Shown here one piece after another: positions 1-10,027 of a stretch of 34,765 nucleotides of DNA. The DNA is taken from NCBI GenBank assembly GCA_002457305.1, contig NTKG01000009.1, positions 1 to 34,765 on the forward strand. Direction: 5' to 3'. Source of the DNA: Bacteroidetes bacterium MED-G21. GTDB lineage: Bacteria > Bacteroidota > Bacteroidia > Flavobacteriales > UBA7430. The notes beneath the pieces are model-generated. The model was given only the letters and a program-made list of their open reading frames with translations. It was not told where the DNA came from and ran no database searches. Made by a program: the position numbers and the translations under genes. Positions within the stretch are counted from its first letter, which is position 1; every line of letters begins with the position of its first letter.

Positions 1-2
1 AA

Positions 3-1112
3 GCCATTGAAGCTGACTTTACGGCATTTGCAAATTCTACTGATTCAAACAAAGCAAAATATGGCGAGGCACTGAGCTTAATTGAACAAGCCTATGTCGC
101 ATCGGATGCAACAGAAAAAGGTGCCAATTTCCTTTCGGAAGTCGGGATTAGAGGCACCGATGTTATTTTATTTACCTACCGAGCCAACCGAACCATTGAG
201 CAGCTCTTGAGTGAAGAGGATGCGGACAAAAAAGCCGAGCTGATTGCAAGACTTCAAGCCTCAGCAGCAGAGCATTTTAAAAATTACAACGCGGCTTTAG
301 ATGAGGAACAGTTTGCCAAGCTTTTTGCGAAATACCAAGCAGATGTAGATGCTTCACAGCATCCTAGCTTTTTTGCTCATGTAAACAAAAAGTACAAAGG
401 TGATTTTGCCAAGTTCGCAGCTAAGATGTATGAAAAATCATTCTTTACAGATGAGGCACGTTTCAATGCCTTTATCCTTGCGCCAAATGCAAAGAAACTG
501 TCAAAAGACCTTGCAGCAATGTCTGCTGGTTCTATTGTGCAAAGCTACTTTAGTATGGGTGCTGTAACTGCAGAATCTGATGCCATGCTCGGCAAAGGAA
601 ACCGCTTATTTGTAGATGGTCTTCGTAAAATGGACCCAGATAAAGTGTATTACCCGAATGCAAACTCTACCATGCGAACCACCTATGGTACTGTAGGCGA
701 TTACGTGCCGGCAGATGCCGTTGAGTACGACTATGTAACCACTTTAGAGGGTGTTATTGAAAAGTATATACCTGGCGATCATGAGTTTGATTTACCACAA
801 GGGTTTATTGATCTTTATGATGCGAAAGATTACGGACAATATGCCGACAAAAATGGAGATCTTATCATTAACTTCATTCACAATACAGATATTACTGGTG
901 GGAATTCTGGATCGCCAGTGATCAATGCAAAAGGACATCTTATCGGAACTGCTTTTGATGGGAATTGGGAAGCCATGAGTGGCGATATTGCCTTTGAACC
1001 AGAATTACAAAGAACAATTTCTTGCGACATTCGTTACGTCTTATTTATTGTAGATAAGTACGCAGGTGCAACGCACTTAATAGAAGAAATGGACTTGGTA
1101 AAAGCTGAGTAA
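3..1112 (+). CDS. S46 family serine peptidase, DPP7-type dipeptidyl-peptidase (C-terminal part; 5' end outside window)
   Basis: The frame stays open from the window edge (AIEADFTAFANSTDSNK...) into the listed ORF, whose 'M' at 207 is an internal TTG. The catalytic serine motif TGGNSGSPV is followed by LIGTAFDGNWEAMSGDI...ELQRTISCDIRYVLFIVDK, typical of the S46 C-terminus. Confidence 0.9.
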   Translation, partial: AIEADFTAFANSTDSNKAKYGEALSLIEQAYVASDATEKGANFLSEVGIRGTDVILFTYRANRTIEQLLSEEDADKKAELIARLQASAAEHFKNYNAALDEEQFAKLFAKYQADVDASQHPSFFAHVNKKYKGDFAKFAAKMYEKSFFTDEARFNAFILAPNAKKLSKDLAAMSAGSIVQSYFSMGAVTAESDAMLGKGNRLFVDGLRKMDPDKVYYPNANSTMRTTYGTVGDYVPADAVEYDYVTTLEGVIEKYIPGDHEFDLPQGFIDLYDAKDYGQYADKNGDLIINFIHNTDITGGNSGSPVINAKGHLIGTAFDGNWEAMSGDIAFEPELQRTISCDIRYVLFIVDKYAGATHLIEEMDLVKAE

Positions 1113-1130
1113 GTTCTACTTATAATATTA

Positions 1131-1164
1131 AAAAAAGCCCCTGCATTTGCAGGGGCTTTTTTTA
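1131..1164. terminator. Bidirectional Rho-independent terminator between convergent genes
   Basis: AAAAAAGCCCCTGCA-TT-TGCAGGGGCTTTTTT: near-perfect inverted repeat with an A-tract on one side and a T-tract on the other. Confidence 0.9.
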
Positions 1165-1169
1165 TATAT

Positions 1170-2150
1170 CTATTCGTTATAAACTACGTGCATAACGGTT
1201 TGTCCTACAGCTTTTAGCGTGTTTTTATCTATATGCTCCAGCTTGTCTTCATGCGTGTGCCAGTGCTTGTAGAACTTGTTTTTTCTTGAGGCATCGTGTT
1301 CGATGATGTCTATGGTAGGCACGCGGCCATTTGCGTAGTTGTTAATATAGTAATGATCATCAACAACAAGGTTTGTTTTTTGAAACAGAAACTGTCCGCC
1401 ATAACCCAGCACAGCAGCAGTATTCCAAACTTTTTTAACCGTTCTCTCAGCAAAAGTCATTGAAGCCAACTCTTGGGTAAATACGGCTTCTTTTCCCCCA
1501 ACCATATCTAGTAAGATGCCATATTTTGCAAAATAGTTCGGTTTGTGAAGGTTTTGTGCCCAATACTGTGATCCCAAACAATAGGAATGCTGCATTCTAG
1601 GATAATCACTTTCTTCAGGTTGCCCATAATCTTCTGAGTCAAAGAGAATGATGTCTACACCTACATCCGGTTTTTTCATTGAAAATTGACGTGCCATTTC
1701 TAAAAGTACAGCCACGCCGCTTCCCCCATCATTAGCGCCTTCAATAGGGGTGTTTTTATTTGTTTCTGCCTGATCTGCAAAAGGGCGGGTGTCCCAGTGT
1801 GCACAAAGCATAACGCGTTTTGCGCGTTCTGGTTTGAATGAAGCAATAATGTTTTTTGATTCCAAAACATTGCCATCAAACGCCGTTAGGTCTGCTTCTT
1901 GAACGATAACAGTATCGCAATACCCATTTAGAGTATTAATGAGATATGCTCCACAAGCCTGGTGTGCTTTACTGTTTGGTACCCGAGGACCAAAGGCCAC
2001 TTGCTTGGCTATGAAATCGTATGCTGAGTCTGAGTTGAAGGTAGGGACCTCTACGACTCTTTTAGGCGTAGAGCTGTTCTTTTTTACAGCTGGTTCATTC
2101 CCACAACTGAGCACTAATAAACATAGGAGTATTAAGGCTATTCTTTTCAT
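1170..2150 (-). CDS. M28 family metallopeptidase / glutaminyl-peptide cyclotransferase-like lipoprotein
   Basis: Lipobox-like N-terminus (LLCLLVLSCG). M28 metal-site motifs: AHWDTRPFAD, GANDGGSGVAVLLEMAR, DIILFDSEDYGQ. Confidence 0.85.
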   Translation of the reverse strand: MKRIALILLCLLVLSCGNEPAVKKNSSTPKRVVEVPTFNSDSAYDFIAKQVAFGPRVPNSKAHQACGAYLINTLNGYCDTVIVQEADLTAFDGNVLESKNIIASFKPERAKRVMLCAHWDTRPFADQAETNKNTPIEGANDGGSGVAVLLEMARQFSMKKPDVGVDIILFDSEDYGQPEESDYPRMQHSYCLGSQYWAQNLHKPNYFAKYGILLDMVGGKEAVFTQELASMTFAERTVKKVWNTAAVLGYGGQFLFQKTNLVVDDHYYINNYANGRVPTIDIIEHDASRKNKFYKHWHTHEDKLEHIDKNTLKAVGQTVMHVVYNE

Positions 2151-2179
2151 TAGATTGACTTGATTAGTAACATCATATT

Positions 2180-3643
2180 TTACTCCTTCGACCAGCTAGC
2201 GCCGTCTTTTGAATCTTTAACTGTAATATTTAGCTTTGCGAGCTCATCACGAATAAAGTCTGCCGCGGTCCAATCTTGATTTTCTTTTGCGCGTTTTCTT
2301 AAGCCCAAAACAACATCCATGATTTCGTCGGTTAAACCATGTTCAGCTTCTGATTCTATTTTTTTCAGGCCTAAAATATCGAAGCAGAAGTCATTCATAA
2401 GTGAGATTAAATCATTTTTTGACACCTTATTAAGACTTCCATTTCCTGCTGCAATAGAGTTGATTTGTTTTACCACATCAAAGATGTGGGCAATTAAAAT
2501 AGGGCTGTTAAAATCGTCGTTTATGGCGTCGTAGAATTTCTGTTTGTAGTCTTCTACATTTAGGGTAGATTCATTTGAAGTTGTAATACCTTCTAAAGTA
2601 TCTATTGCAGTCATCAGCTTATTCATTCCTTTTTCTGCAGCTTGTAGGGCCTCATTAGAGAAGTCTACCGTAGATCTATAGTGCGCTTGAAGTATAAAAA
2701 AGCGAATTGTCATTGGATTGTATGCCTGATCCAAACTCTCGTGCTCACCAGTAAAGAACTCACTTAATGTGATAAAGTTTCCAAGAGATTTACCCATTTT
2801 TTGTCCATGAATGGTAATCATATTATTGTGCATCCAATAGTTAACCGCATCATGACCATCGCTGGCACAAGATTGTGCAATTTCAGCTTCGTGATGTGGA
2901 AATACCAAATCCATTCCTCCTCCGTGAATGTCAAAACGTTTTCCGAGGTATTTTGTACTCATAGCAGAACACTCCAAATGCCATCCCGGAAAGCCTTCAG
3001 ACCAAGGTGAAGGCCATCGCATAATGTGCTCTGGAGATGCTTTTTTCCAAAGCGCAAAATCGACGGAGTTTCTTTTTTCTGATTGCCCATCTAATTCACG
3101 GGTATTAGAGATCATGTCTTCTATATTTCTTCCCGACAATTTTCCGTAAGCATGATCTTTGTTGTATTTCACCACGTCAAAGTATACGTTTCCGTCAACC
3201 TCGTATGCATATCCGTTTGTCAGGATTTTTTCGATCATTTGAATTTGCTCAATAATATGACCAGTAGCAGTTGGTTCTATACTAGGTGGTAGGGTGTTTA
3301 GTAGCGCCATATCTCTATGGTAACTACGCGTATAGTATGCCACAACCTCCATAGGTTCTAACTGATCGAGACGTGCTTTTTTAGCAATTTTATCTTCACC
3401 CTCATCGGCATCATTTACCAGATGTCCGACATCTGTAATGTTACGCACATAACGCGTTTTGTGCCCCAAATGCTGTAAGTATCTAAATACAACATCAAAG
3501 GTGATTCCTGGTCTTGCGTGCCCTAAATGCGCATCGCCGTATACTGTAGGGCCACACACATACATTCCAACTCGACCTTCTGTTATTGGTTTAAACACTT
3601 CCTTTTTTCTACTTAGGGAGTTGTAAAGTTTTAAGTTTTGCAT
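2180..3643 (-). CDS. cysS: Cysteinyl-tRNA synthetase
   Basis: Class I signatures [18 protein letters not shown] and KMGKSLGN; Zn-site region WHLECSAMS. Start placed at 3643 (MQNLKLYNS...), which also avoids overlap with the upstream gene. Confidence 0.96.
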   Translation of the reverse strand: MQNLKLYNSLSRKKEVFKPITEGRVGMYVCGPTVYGDAHLGHARPGITFDVVFRYLQHLGHKTRYVRNITDVGHLVNDADEGEDKIAKKARLDQLEPMEVVAYYTRSYHRDMALLNTLPPSIEPTATGHIIEQIQMIEKILTNGYAYEVDGNVYFDVVKYNKDHAYGKLSGRNIEDMISNTRELDGQSEKRNSVDFALWKKASPEHIMRWPSPWSEGFPGWHLECSAMSTKYLGKRFDIHGGGMDLVFPHHEAEIAQSCASDGHDAVNYWMHNNMITIHGQKMGKSLGNFITLSEFFTGEHESLDQAYNPMTIRFFILQAHYRSTVDFSNEALQAAEKGMNKLMTAIDTLEGITTSNESTLNVEDYKQKFYDAINDDFNSPILIAHIFDVVKQINSIAAGNGSLNKVSKNDLISLMNDFCFDILGLKKIESEAEHGLTDEIMDVVLGLRKRAKENQDWTAADFIRDELAKLNITVKDSKDGASWSKE

Positions 3644-3656
3644 GATGTGTGTAATT

Positions 3657-4610
3657 TTAATTGTACTCTTTTCTGAGGTTTGCAATCATGTCTTCCGTAA
3701 TTTCATTTAGATCAAATTGGTGTTTCCAACCCCAATTTGCTCGAGCAAAATGGTCGTCAATAGATTGAGGCCAGCTGTCTGCAATGCTTTGACGATGATC
3801 TAATTTATAAGACATTTCAAATTCAGGAATGTGTTTTTTAATTGTGTTTGCTATTTCTTCAGGATTAAAGCTAATACCGGCGATATTGTATGATGAACGA
3901 ATTTTTATTTTTTCGGCAGGGGCCTCCATAAGTTCTAAAGTAGCTCGAATTCCGTCAGACATATACATCATTGGTAAGGTGGTGGTTGCTGAAAGGAAGC
4001 TCTCATATTTTTGCCGCTTTAGCGCTTCATGATAAATGTGAACGGCATAATCTGTAGTGCCACCTCCTGGTTTTTCTTTCCAGCTAATTAACCCAGGGTA
4101 GCGAAGACTTCGTATATCTACACCAAATTTGTTGTGGTAATATTCACACCAGCGCTCTCCAGCTTGTTTTGAAATGCCGTATACGGTATTTGGCTCCATT
4201 ACGGTATATTGACCAGTATTTATCTTTGGTGTTGAAGGCCCAAACACAGCGATAGAACTTGGCCAGTATATTTTTTTAATTTCCCCATATCTTGCTAAAT
4301 CTAGAACATGCGACAAAGAACGCATGTTTAGTGCCCAGCCAAGCTCAATGTTTTTTTCTGCTGTAGCAGATAAAAGTGCCGCCAATAAATAAATCTGTGT
4401 GACCTTGTGTTTTTTGATAACTTCATGCAGTCGTGACTCGTCCATAATATCGAGTTTCTCGAAAGGTCCGCTCTCAATAACTTCTTTAGTGGCTGATTTT
4501 AAATCAGATGCAACGACAGAAGAATTCCCATAAATGGATCTCAATTGAATTACCAATTCGGTTCCAATTTGTCCAGAAGCCCCTACTACAAGAATGGTGT
4601 CTTTTGTCAT
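3657..4610 (-). CDS. NAD-dependent epimerase/dehydratase family, L-threonine 3-dehydrogenase-like (extended SDR)
   Basis: Rossmann motif [20 protein letters not shown] active-site Yxxx[24 protein letters not shown] and [16 protein letters not shown], typical of SDR-type threonine dehydrogenases. Confidence 0.85.
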   Translation of the reverse strand: MTKDTILVVGASGQIGTELVIQLRSIYGNSSVVASDLKSATKEVIESGPFEKLDIMDESRLHEVIKKHKVTQIYLLAALLSATAEKNIELGWALNMRSLSHVLDLARYGEIKKIYWPSSIAVFGPSTPKINTGQYTVMEPNTVYGISKQAGERWCEYYHNKFGVDIRSLRYPGLISWKEKPGGGTTDYAVHIYHEALKRQKYESFLSATTTLPMMYMSDGIRATLELMEAPAEKIKIRSSYNIAGISFNPEEIANTIKKHIPEFEMSYKLDHRQSIADSWPQSIDDHFARANWGWKHQFDLNEITEDMIANLRKEYN

Positions 4611-4638
4611 TTATATAATTTAAATGATGTTAAGTAGA

Positions 4639-4646
4639 CAAATATA
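4639..4646 (-). promoter_or_regulatory. Candidate Bacteroidota -7 box (TATATTTG) for the threonine dehydrogenase-like gene
   Basis: CAAATATA on + strand is TATATTTG on - strand, matching TAnnTTTG about 30 nt upstream of the start; no clear -33 TTTG. Confidence 0.35.
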
Positions 4647-4836
4647 CGATATTTGGATTGCTGAAAACAGTATGTAATCGTTAATATATTTAGGGAGAGA
4701 AGTGCCTATTTTTAGTTTAATATGATTAACTGTAAACCACTAGGATTGGCATTTAGCTTCTTCGATCTGCGCATTAAGTAAATTAGTAATTACAAATGAA
4801 TTGATAATCAACATAATATGTTTTGAATAAATCGAT

Positions 4837-4844
4837 TACATTTG
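4837..4844 (+). promoter_or_regulatory. Candidate Bacteroidota -7 box (TACATTTG) for hmgA-hppD
   Basis: TAnnTTTG match about 50 nt upstream of the hmgA ATG; no convincing -33 TTTG at the expected spacing. Confidence 0.4.
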
Positions 4845-4893
4845 TATTCCAGACCATTTTACTCCCCTATTGGGAGGATTTAAAACCTAAATT

Positions 4894-6054
4894 ATGCCGT
4901 TTTATTCAAAACTAGGAAATATCCCACATAAACGACACACTGTATTTAAGAAAGGAGACGGTACTTGTCACTATGAACAACTTTTTGGGACAGAAGGTTT
5001 CTCTGGGATGTCAGCATTGCTCTATCATGTAAACAGACCAACTCAGGTAAAAGCCAGCGGAAATATTGTTGACCTTAGTCCTAAAATAGCAGATGATAAA
5101 AATTTAAAATCGCGATTGCTAAAAGGTTTTGAAATTCCTACAACAGATGATTATCTAACAAGTAGAATTCCTGTTTTAGTGAATAATGATTGTTATATTT
5201 CTTTGGCAGCGCCTAAAAAGTCACTTCGCTCTTATTTTTATAAGAACGCAGATGCAGATGAAGTACTTTTCATTCACAAAGGGACTGGCACCCTTCGAAC
5301 GATGATGGGAAATATTAAGTTTTCATATGGCGATTATTTGGTTATTCCTAGGGGCATCATTTATCAAATTGATTTTGATTCTGAAGACAATCGGCTTTTT
5401 ATTGTAGAGTCTTTCGACCCAATATACACACCAAATAGGTACAGAAACAAGTTTGGGCAACTCCTAGAGCATTCACCTTTTTGTGAGAGAGACATTAGAA
5501 CTCCTGAAAATTTAGAATGCTACGATGAAGAAGGTGATTTCTTGATTAAGATTAAAAAGGAGGATGTTTTACATCAATTTACTTATGCGACACATCCATT
5601 TAATGTAGCAGGCTGGGATGGTTATAATTTCCCATATGCATTTTCTATTCACGACTTTGAGCCTATTACAGGTCGCGTGCATATGCCTCCTCCAATACAT
5701 CAAACATTTCAAACCTCTGCTTTTGTAATTTGTTCATTTTGTCCAAGATTATACGACTATCATCCAGAAGCAATACCGGCACCTTATCATCATAGCAATA
5801 TAGATTCAGATGAAGTTTTATATTACGTAGACGGTGACTTTATGAGTAGAAATGACATTGAGCAAGGACACATAACTTTACATCCTGCCGGCATACCACA
5901 TGGCCCCCACCCTGGCGCAATGGAGCGGAGTATAGGTCAGAAGGAAACACGAGAGCTCGCTGTTATGGTTGACACTTTTAAACCACTAAAAATAACGCAA
6001 CAAGCTTTAGATATAGAAAACCCAGATTATTTTAAATCGTGGATGCCTCATTAA
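4894..6054 (+). CDS. hmgA: Homogentisate 1,2-dioxygenase
   Basis: MPFYSKLGNIPHKRHTVF...YEQLFGTEGFSG; C-terminal HHSNIDSDEVLYYVDGDFMSR and HPAGIPHGPHPGAMERSIG metal-binding region; next to hppD. Confidence 0.93.
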   Translation: MPFYSKLGNIPHKRHTVFKKGDGTCHYEQLFGTEGFSGMSALLYHVNRPTQVKASGNIVDLSPKIADDKNLKSRLLKGFEIPTTDDYLTSRIPVLVNNDCYISLAAPKKSLRSYFYKNADADEVLFIHKGTGTLRTMMGNIKFSYGDYLVIPRGIIYQIDFDSEDNRLFIVESFDPIYTPNRYRNKFGQLLEHSPFCERDIRTPENLECYDEEGDFLIKIKKEDVLHQFTYATHPFNVAGWDGYNFPYAFSIHDFEPITGRVHMPPPIHQTFQTSAFVICSFCPRLYDYHPEAIPAPYHHSNIDSDEVLYYVDGDFMSRNDIEQGHITLHPAGIPHGPHPGAMERSIGQKETRELAVMVDTFKPLKITQQALDIENPDYFKSWMPH

Positions 6055-6078
6055 AGAGCGTCTTCAAAAATTAAAAAA

Positions 6079-7218
6079 ATGAGTACAGTTTCACAATCCC
6101 AAGAAATAGAAAAAATATTTCCACAAGCAGAAGATTTTCTTCCGCTTTTAGGAACAGATTATATTGAGCTTTACGTAGGTAATGCCAAACAGTCGGCTGT
6201 GTACTACAAAAATTGTTTAGGTTTTCAAACAGTGGCTTACGCCGGCTTAGAAATGGGAGTTAAAGACCGCACATCGTATGTTCTCCAACAAGGTAAAATT
6301 CGAGTTGTTTTAACAACGCCTATGGGTCCAGATGGAGATATTGCTGAACACATTAAATTACATGGAGATGGGGTTAAAGTAATTGCTCTATGGGTTGATG
6401 ATGCAACAAAATCTTTTGAGGAGACGACAAAAAGAGGTGCAAAAGCCTACATGCAGCCAACTCTTGAAAAAGATGAGTTTGGAGAAGTTGTTCGTTCGGG
6501 TATTCATGCTTATGGAGATACGGTTCATGTTTTTGTAGAGCGCAAAAATTACAATGGCGTTTTTCTGCCAGGTTATATTAAGCAAGACTCTGCTTTCAAC
6601 CCTAAGGAGGTAGGCTTGAAATACATCGATCATATGGTCGCTAATGTAGGATGGGACGAAATGAATATTTGGTCAGATTTTTACAATAAAACAATGGGTT
6701 TTGCCAACTTAATCACCTTCGATGATAAAGACATCTCTACACAATTTACTGCTTTAATGAGCAAGGTGATGACCAATGGAAACGGTCGTGTAAAATTTCC
6801 TATTAATGAACCTGCGCATGGTGCTAAAAAATCACAAATAGAGGAATATTTAGATTTTTATAAAGGACCTGGTTGTCAGCACATCGCTGTTGCTACGGAT
6901 AACATTATAGAAACCGTTACTGAAATGACAGCTCGTGGTGTTGAGTTTCTGTATGTCCCAGGCAATTATTATGATACGGTATTAGACCGTTGTGGAGAAA
7001 TAGATGAAAACATATTAAAGCTAAAGGAGCTTGGTATACTTGTAGATAGAGATGATGAGGGCTATTTACTTCAAATTTTCACCAAACCGATTGTTGATAG
7101 ACCCACGATGTTTTTTGAGATTATTCAGAGAAAAGGTGCACAGTCTTTTGGTAAAGGAAACTTTAAAGCTTTGTTTGAGTCTATTGAAGCTGAGCAAGCC
7201 AGAAGAGGAACGCTTTAA
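6079..7218 (+). CDS. hppD: 4-hydroxyphenylpyruvate dioxygenase
   Basis: Two vicinal-oxygen-chelate repeats: IELYVGNAKQSAVYYKNCLGFQ and YIDHMVANVG...FYNKTMGF; GPGCQHIAVATDNI; C-terminal LLQIFTKPIVDRPTMFFEIIQRKGAQSFGKGNFKALFESIE. Confidence 0.96.
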   Translation: MSTVSQSQEIEKIFPQAEDFLPLLGTDYIELYVGNAKQSAVYYKNCLGFQTVAYAGLEMGVKDRTSYVLQQGKIRVVLTTPMGPDGDIAEHIKLHGDGVKVIALWVDDATKSFEETTKRGAKAYMQPTLEKDEFGEVVRSGIHAYGDTVHVFVERKNYNGVFLPGYIKQDSAFNPKEVGLKYIDHMVANVGWDEMNIWSDFYNKTMGFANLITFDDKDISTQFTALMSKVMTNGNGRVKFPINEPAHGAKKSQIEEYLDFYKGPGCQHIAVATDNIIETVTEMTARGVEFLYVPGNYYDTVLDRCGEIDENILKLKELGILVDRDDEGYLLQIFTKPIVDRPTMFFEIIQRKGAQSFGKGNFKALFESIEAEQARRGTL

Positions 7219-7267
7219 TTGTTGTTTAAAAGACACATGAGAATTTAACAAACGCCTTGAGATTATT

Positions 7268-7858
7268 CTAATTTACCGGCGAATCTTCCTTTATTACACG
7301 TTTATAAAACAAACTTGCATTCCAAAAAATAATGAGCAAGACATATACAATCTCAAAGACGCCATAACTAGGAAAAGGAATTAGTAATAGAGAGCTAAGT
7401 AGCATTAGTGATCCTATAAAGATTGAAAAAAGGCCTTTTCTTAGATATTTTAGTGAGCGTGAAATCCCAAACAAGAAAACAAAGAAATTATAAGTTAAAA
7501 AGAAACCAGATGCTGATATTCTGTGAAGCAACACTCTGTTCATAGGAACTACAGCTGTTAGAAAAAGTGAAATAAAAGAAACCGTTAGAAGAACCCTTAA
7601 AATCCTTAAAGTTTTTAGTCTGTTAAAATAAATAGGTAAAGATTTTTTGGCATTTAAATATATGGCAAATGAAATAATGATTAGTGAAAGATTCCAATAC
7701 CAAGCAGTTATTTCTGCTACTCCAAAATAAGAAAGAGGTTTTTCTATTGGGTTAAAATCGGGAATCATATACCAACAAATAAGAGGAGATATTACCCCCA
7801 ACGACATTGAGAACAACAAATATACCCTTCTCCAAAATCGAACTCTATTAATTTGCAT
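7268..7858 (-). CDS. Small multi-pass membrane protein, DUF998-like
   Basis: About six hydrophobic segments; PLSYFGV near the N-terminus and HRISASGFF mid-protein resemble DUF998-type proteins. Family assignment is tentative. Confidence 0.45.
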   Translation of the reverse strand: MQINRVRFWRRVYLLFSMSLGVISPLICWYMIPDFNPIEKPLSYFGVAEITAWYWNLSLIIISFAIYLNAKKSLPIYFNRLKTLRILRVLLTVSFISLFLTAVVPMNRVLLHRISASGFFLTYNFFVFLFGISRSLKYLRKGLFSIFIGSLMLLSSLLLIPFPSYGVFEIVYVLLIIFWNASLFYKRVIKEDSPVN

Positions 7859-7948
7859 TGATATTTATTTTTAAGTCAAAAATTTAAGGTAGAAAGCTTA
7901 AATGTATAATAATTCTGGAAAGACTTATAAGTGAAATAGAGCTTTTAT

Positions 7949-8629
7949 TTATGAAGCCACATTTAGCCTGAAGCCTACCCCTCGAATATTTTCAATAGAG
8001 ACGTTCTCGTCTTTCTTTAATTGTTTGCGAAGCTTAGAAATAAAAACATCTAAACTTCTTCCTAGGAAATAGTCATTTTTACCCCAAAGGTTAATTAAAA
8101 TGTGCTCTCGTTTAACAATTGTATTTTGTTTGTCAGCAAATAGCGACAAGAGTTTAGCTTCTTTTAAGGTAAGTGGAGTTCCTTCACCCTCCATGTAGAG
8201 TATTTGTTCTGTAACATTTAGCAGAAATTTACCAATTTCGTACGTGTTCTTTTGCTCGGAGTTGATTTCTTTACGTTTTAAAAAAACCTCTATTTTAAGG
8301 CACAATTCATCAATATCAAAAGGCTTTGTTAGATAATCATCTCCACCTATTTTTAACCCCTCAATTTTGTCTTCTTGCATAGATCGAGCAGAAAGAAAAA
8401 TGATGGGTATGTGCTCATTTTCTTGTCTGATTTTTTTTGCAAGTTCAAATCCATCTATCTGGGGTAACATAACATCAAGAATGCAAAGGTCGAATACCTG
8501 TACTTTATATGTAGATAAGGCTTCTTTCCCGTCTTTACAAGAAACGACTTGATAACCCCGTTTTTTAAGCTGATCACTTGTTACAAAGCTTAAGCTTAAA
8601 TTGTCTTCTACATATAATATTTTAGCCAT
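7949..8629 (-). CDS. OmpR/PhoB-family response regulator
   Basis: Receiver domain (LYVEDN, LDVMLPQIDGFE, KPFDIDEL) plus winged-helix output domain (LTLKEAKLLSLFADKQNTIVKREHIL...LDVFISKLRKQL). Confidence 0.95.
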   Translation of the reverse strand: MAKILYVEDNLSLSFVTSDQLKKRGYQVVSCKDGKEALSTYKVQVFDLCILDVMLPQIDGFELAKKIRQENEHIPIIFLSARSMQEDKIEGLKIGGDDYLTKPFDIDELCLKIEVFLKRKEINSEQKNTYEIGKFLLNVTEQILYMEGEGTPLTLKEAKLLSLFADKQNTIVKREHILINLWGKNDYFLGRSLDVFISKLRKQLKKDENVSIENIRGVGFRLNVAS

Positions 8630-8631
8630 TG

Positions 8632-9894
8632 TTAATGTTTAATTTTGAAAAGAACACTCGTACCTTTTCCTTTTTCACTTTTGATTTCCCAATCCCAATG
8701 GTGTGCTTTACAAACTTGGCTTACGTAATAAAGACCTAGTCCAAAACCTTTTACATTATGAACTCTTCCTGTTGGAACGCGAAAGAATTTATTTTTCACG
8801 TTATCAATATGCTCTTCGGCAATGCCAATTCCATTGTCTGAAATACGTAAACACAAAAACCCGGCCATTTCGGAAGTTTCAATAATAATTAATGGATTTT
8901 CCTCAGAATATTTAATAGCGTTATCAATAATATTATATAAAACATTTGTCAAATGTAGTTTGTCGCAGTTAATTAAATCATTTTTTGCAAGTAGATTTGT
9001 TCTTACATCGCCCCCTTTTGTCTCTAGGTTTAATTTAACGCTACTAACAACAGATTTTATAGACTCATTTAAACATGTTTTTTCACTTTTCAGGTTCATA
9101 CGCCCCTGTTCGATTTCGGTTATTTGTAGGACTTTTTCTACTTGCCAATTAAGCCGTTCATTTTGTTCTTTAATAATTTCAGTATAATTGCTCAGATCGA
9201 CATTATTTTTAATGAGGTCGTCCCTTAGCAAGACATCGGAAGCAATATTAATTGTAGATATTGGTGTTTTAAACTCATGCGTCATGTTATTTATAAAGTC
9301 TTTTTGGAGTTCGGATAATCGCTTTTGCCGAAGAATAATGTTTAGTGCATAAACAAAAAACGAAACAGTAATCATTAATAGGAAAGAAAAGACAATCCAA
9401 AGGGTATTTCCTGCAATTAAATAAGAGGTTTGTTTTGGGAAATTTATTCCGAAGTAATAAATAAATTCATCATATTTGGGAAGCTCACCAAGCTTCACTA
9501 TTCTTTGTTTTTTATCGAAAGAAACATATTCTCCATATACCATTTTTTCACTCGAACAATCGTATATAGCATATTCATAGTCAGTGTGTATGTTTGATCT
9601 ATGAAACTCCTTGTTTAAATACAGCTTTAAAATATTAGCGTCAATGGCTTCTCTTATATTTACAATATAGTAGTCTGATGATATTTGTTTTACTGGATTC
9701 TTAACTGGGAAATCCATTTTATTGTAGTCAGAAATTCTTTCTGCCACCCTTTTTAATGAGATAAATACGCTTTCTTGAAATTGCTTTTGTTGAAGGTTTA
9801 ATGCTTGATTTATCCAGTAAATCTGAACACTAATAACTCCGGCTATAGCTATACTTCCGAGTATAGCAACGTTTCTAATTGTACGGTTTTTCAT
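8632..9894 (-). CDS. Membrane sensor histidine kinase
   Basis: Two TM segments flank a sensor region of about 130 aa. H-box MTHEFKTPISTI; N-box NIIDNAIKYS; ISDNGIGI; GFGLGLYYV. Start placed at 9894 (MKNRTIRN). Confidence 0.95.
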   Translation of the reverse strand: MKNRTIRNVAILGSIAIAGVISVQIYWINQALNLQQKQFQESVFISLKRVAERISDYNKMDFPVKNPVKQISSDYYIVNIREAIDANILKLYLNKEFHRSNIHTDYEYAIYDCSSEKMVYGEYVSFDKKQRIVKLGELPKYDEFIYYFGINFPKQTSYLIAGNTLWIVFSFLLMITVSFFVYALNIILRQKRLSELQKDFINNMTHEFKTPISTINIASDVLLRDDLIKNNVDLSNYTEIIKEQNERLNWQVEKVLQITEIEQGRMNLKSEKTCLNESIKSVVSSVKLNLETKGGDVRTNLLAKNDLINCDKLHLTNVLYNIIDNAIKYSEENPLIIIETSEMAGFLCLRISDNGIGIAEEHIDNVKNKFFRVPTGRVHNVKGFGLGLYYVSQVCKAHHWDWEIKSEKGKGTSVLFKIKH

Positions 9895-9960
9895 CCTATA
9901 AAAGTACTTAAATAACTTAAGAATAGAATGGGCAAACACTTTAGCGTTCAGGCATTCATA

Positions 9961-9993
9961 AAAAAAGCCACTCTTTTTTAAGGTGGCTTTTTT
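9961..9993 (-). terminator. Rho-independent terminator downstream of the acyl-CoA dehydrogenase gene
   Basis: AAAAAAGCCAC...GTGGCTTTTTT inverted repeat lying between two minus-strand genes. Confidence 0.8.
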
Positions 9994-10027
9994 AATGCAC
10001 TATTAGTGTGTGCGAATAGTTTATGTT

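Noticed and set aside
3643-3685. N-terminal extension and overlap of cysS with the threonine dehydrogenase-like gene
   Set aside because: The conserved CysRS N-terminus starts at MQNLKLYNS (3643); the longer ORF is only the first available start upstream.
8822-9187. 121-aa plus-strand ORF within the histidine kinase
   Set aside because: Fully antisense to conserved HisKA/HATPase coding sequence, with no recognisable motif or promoter.
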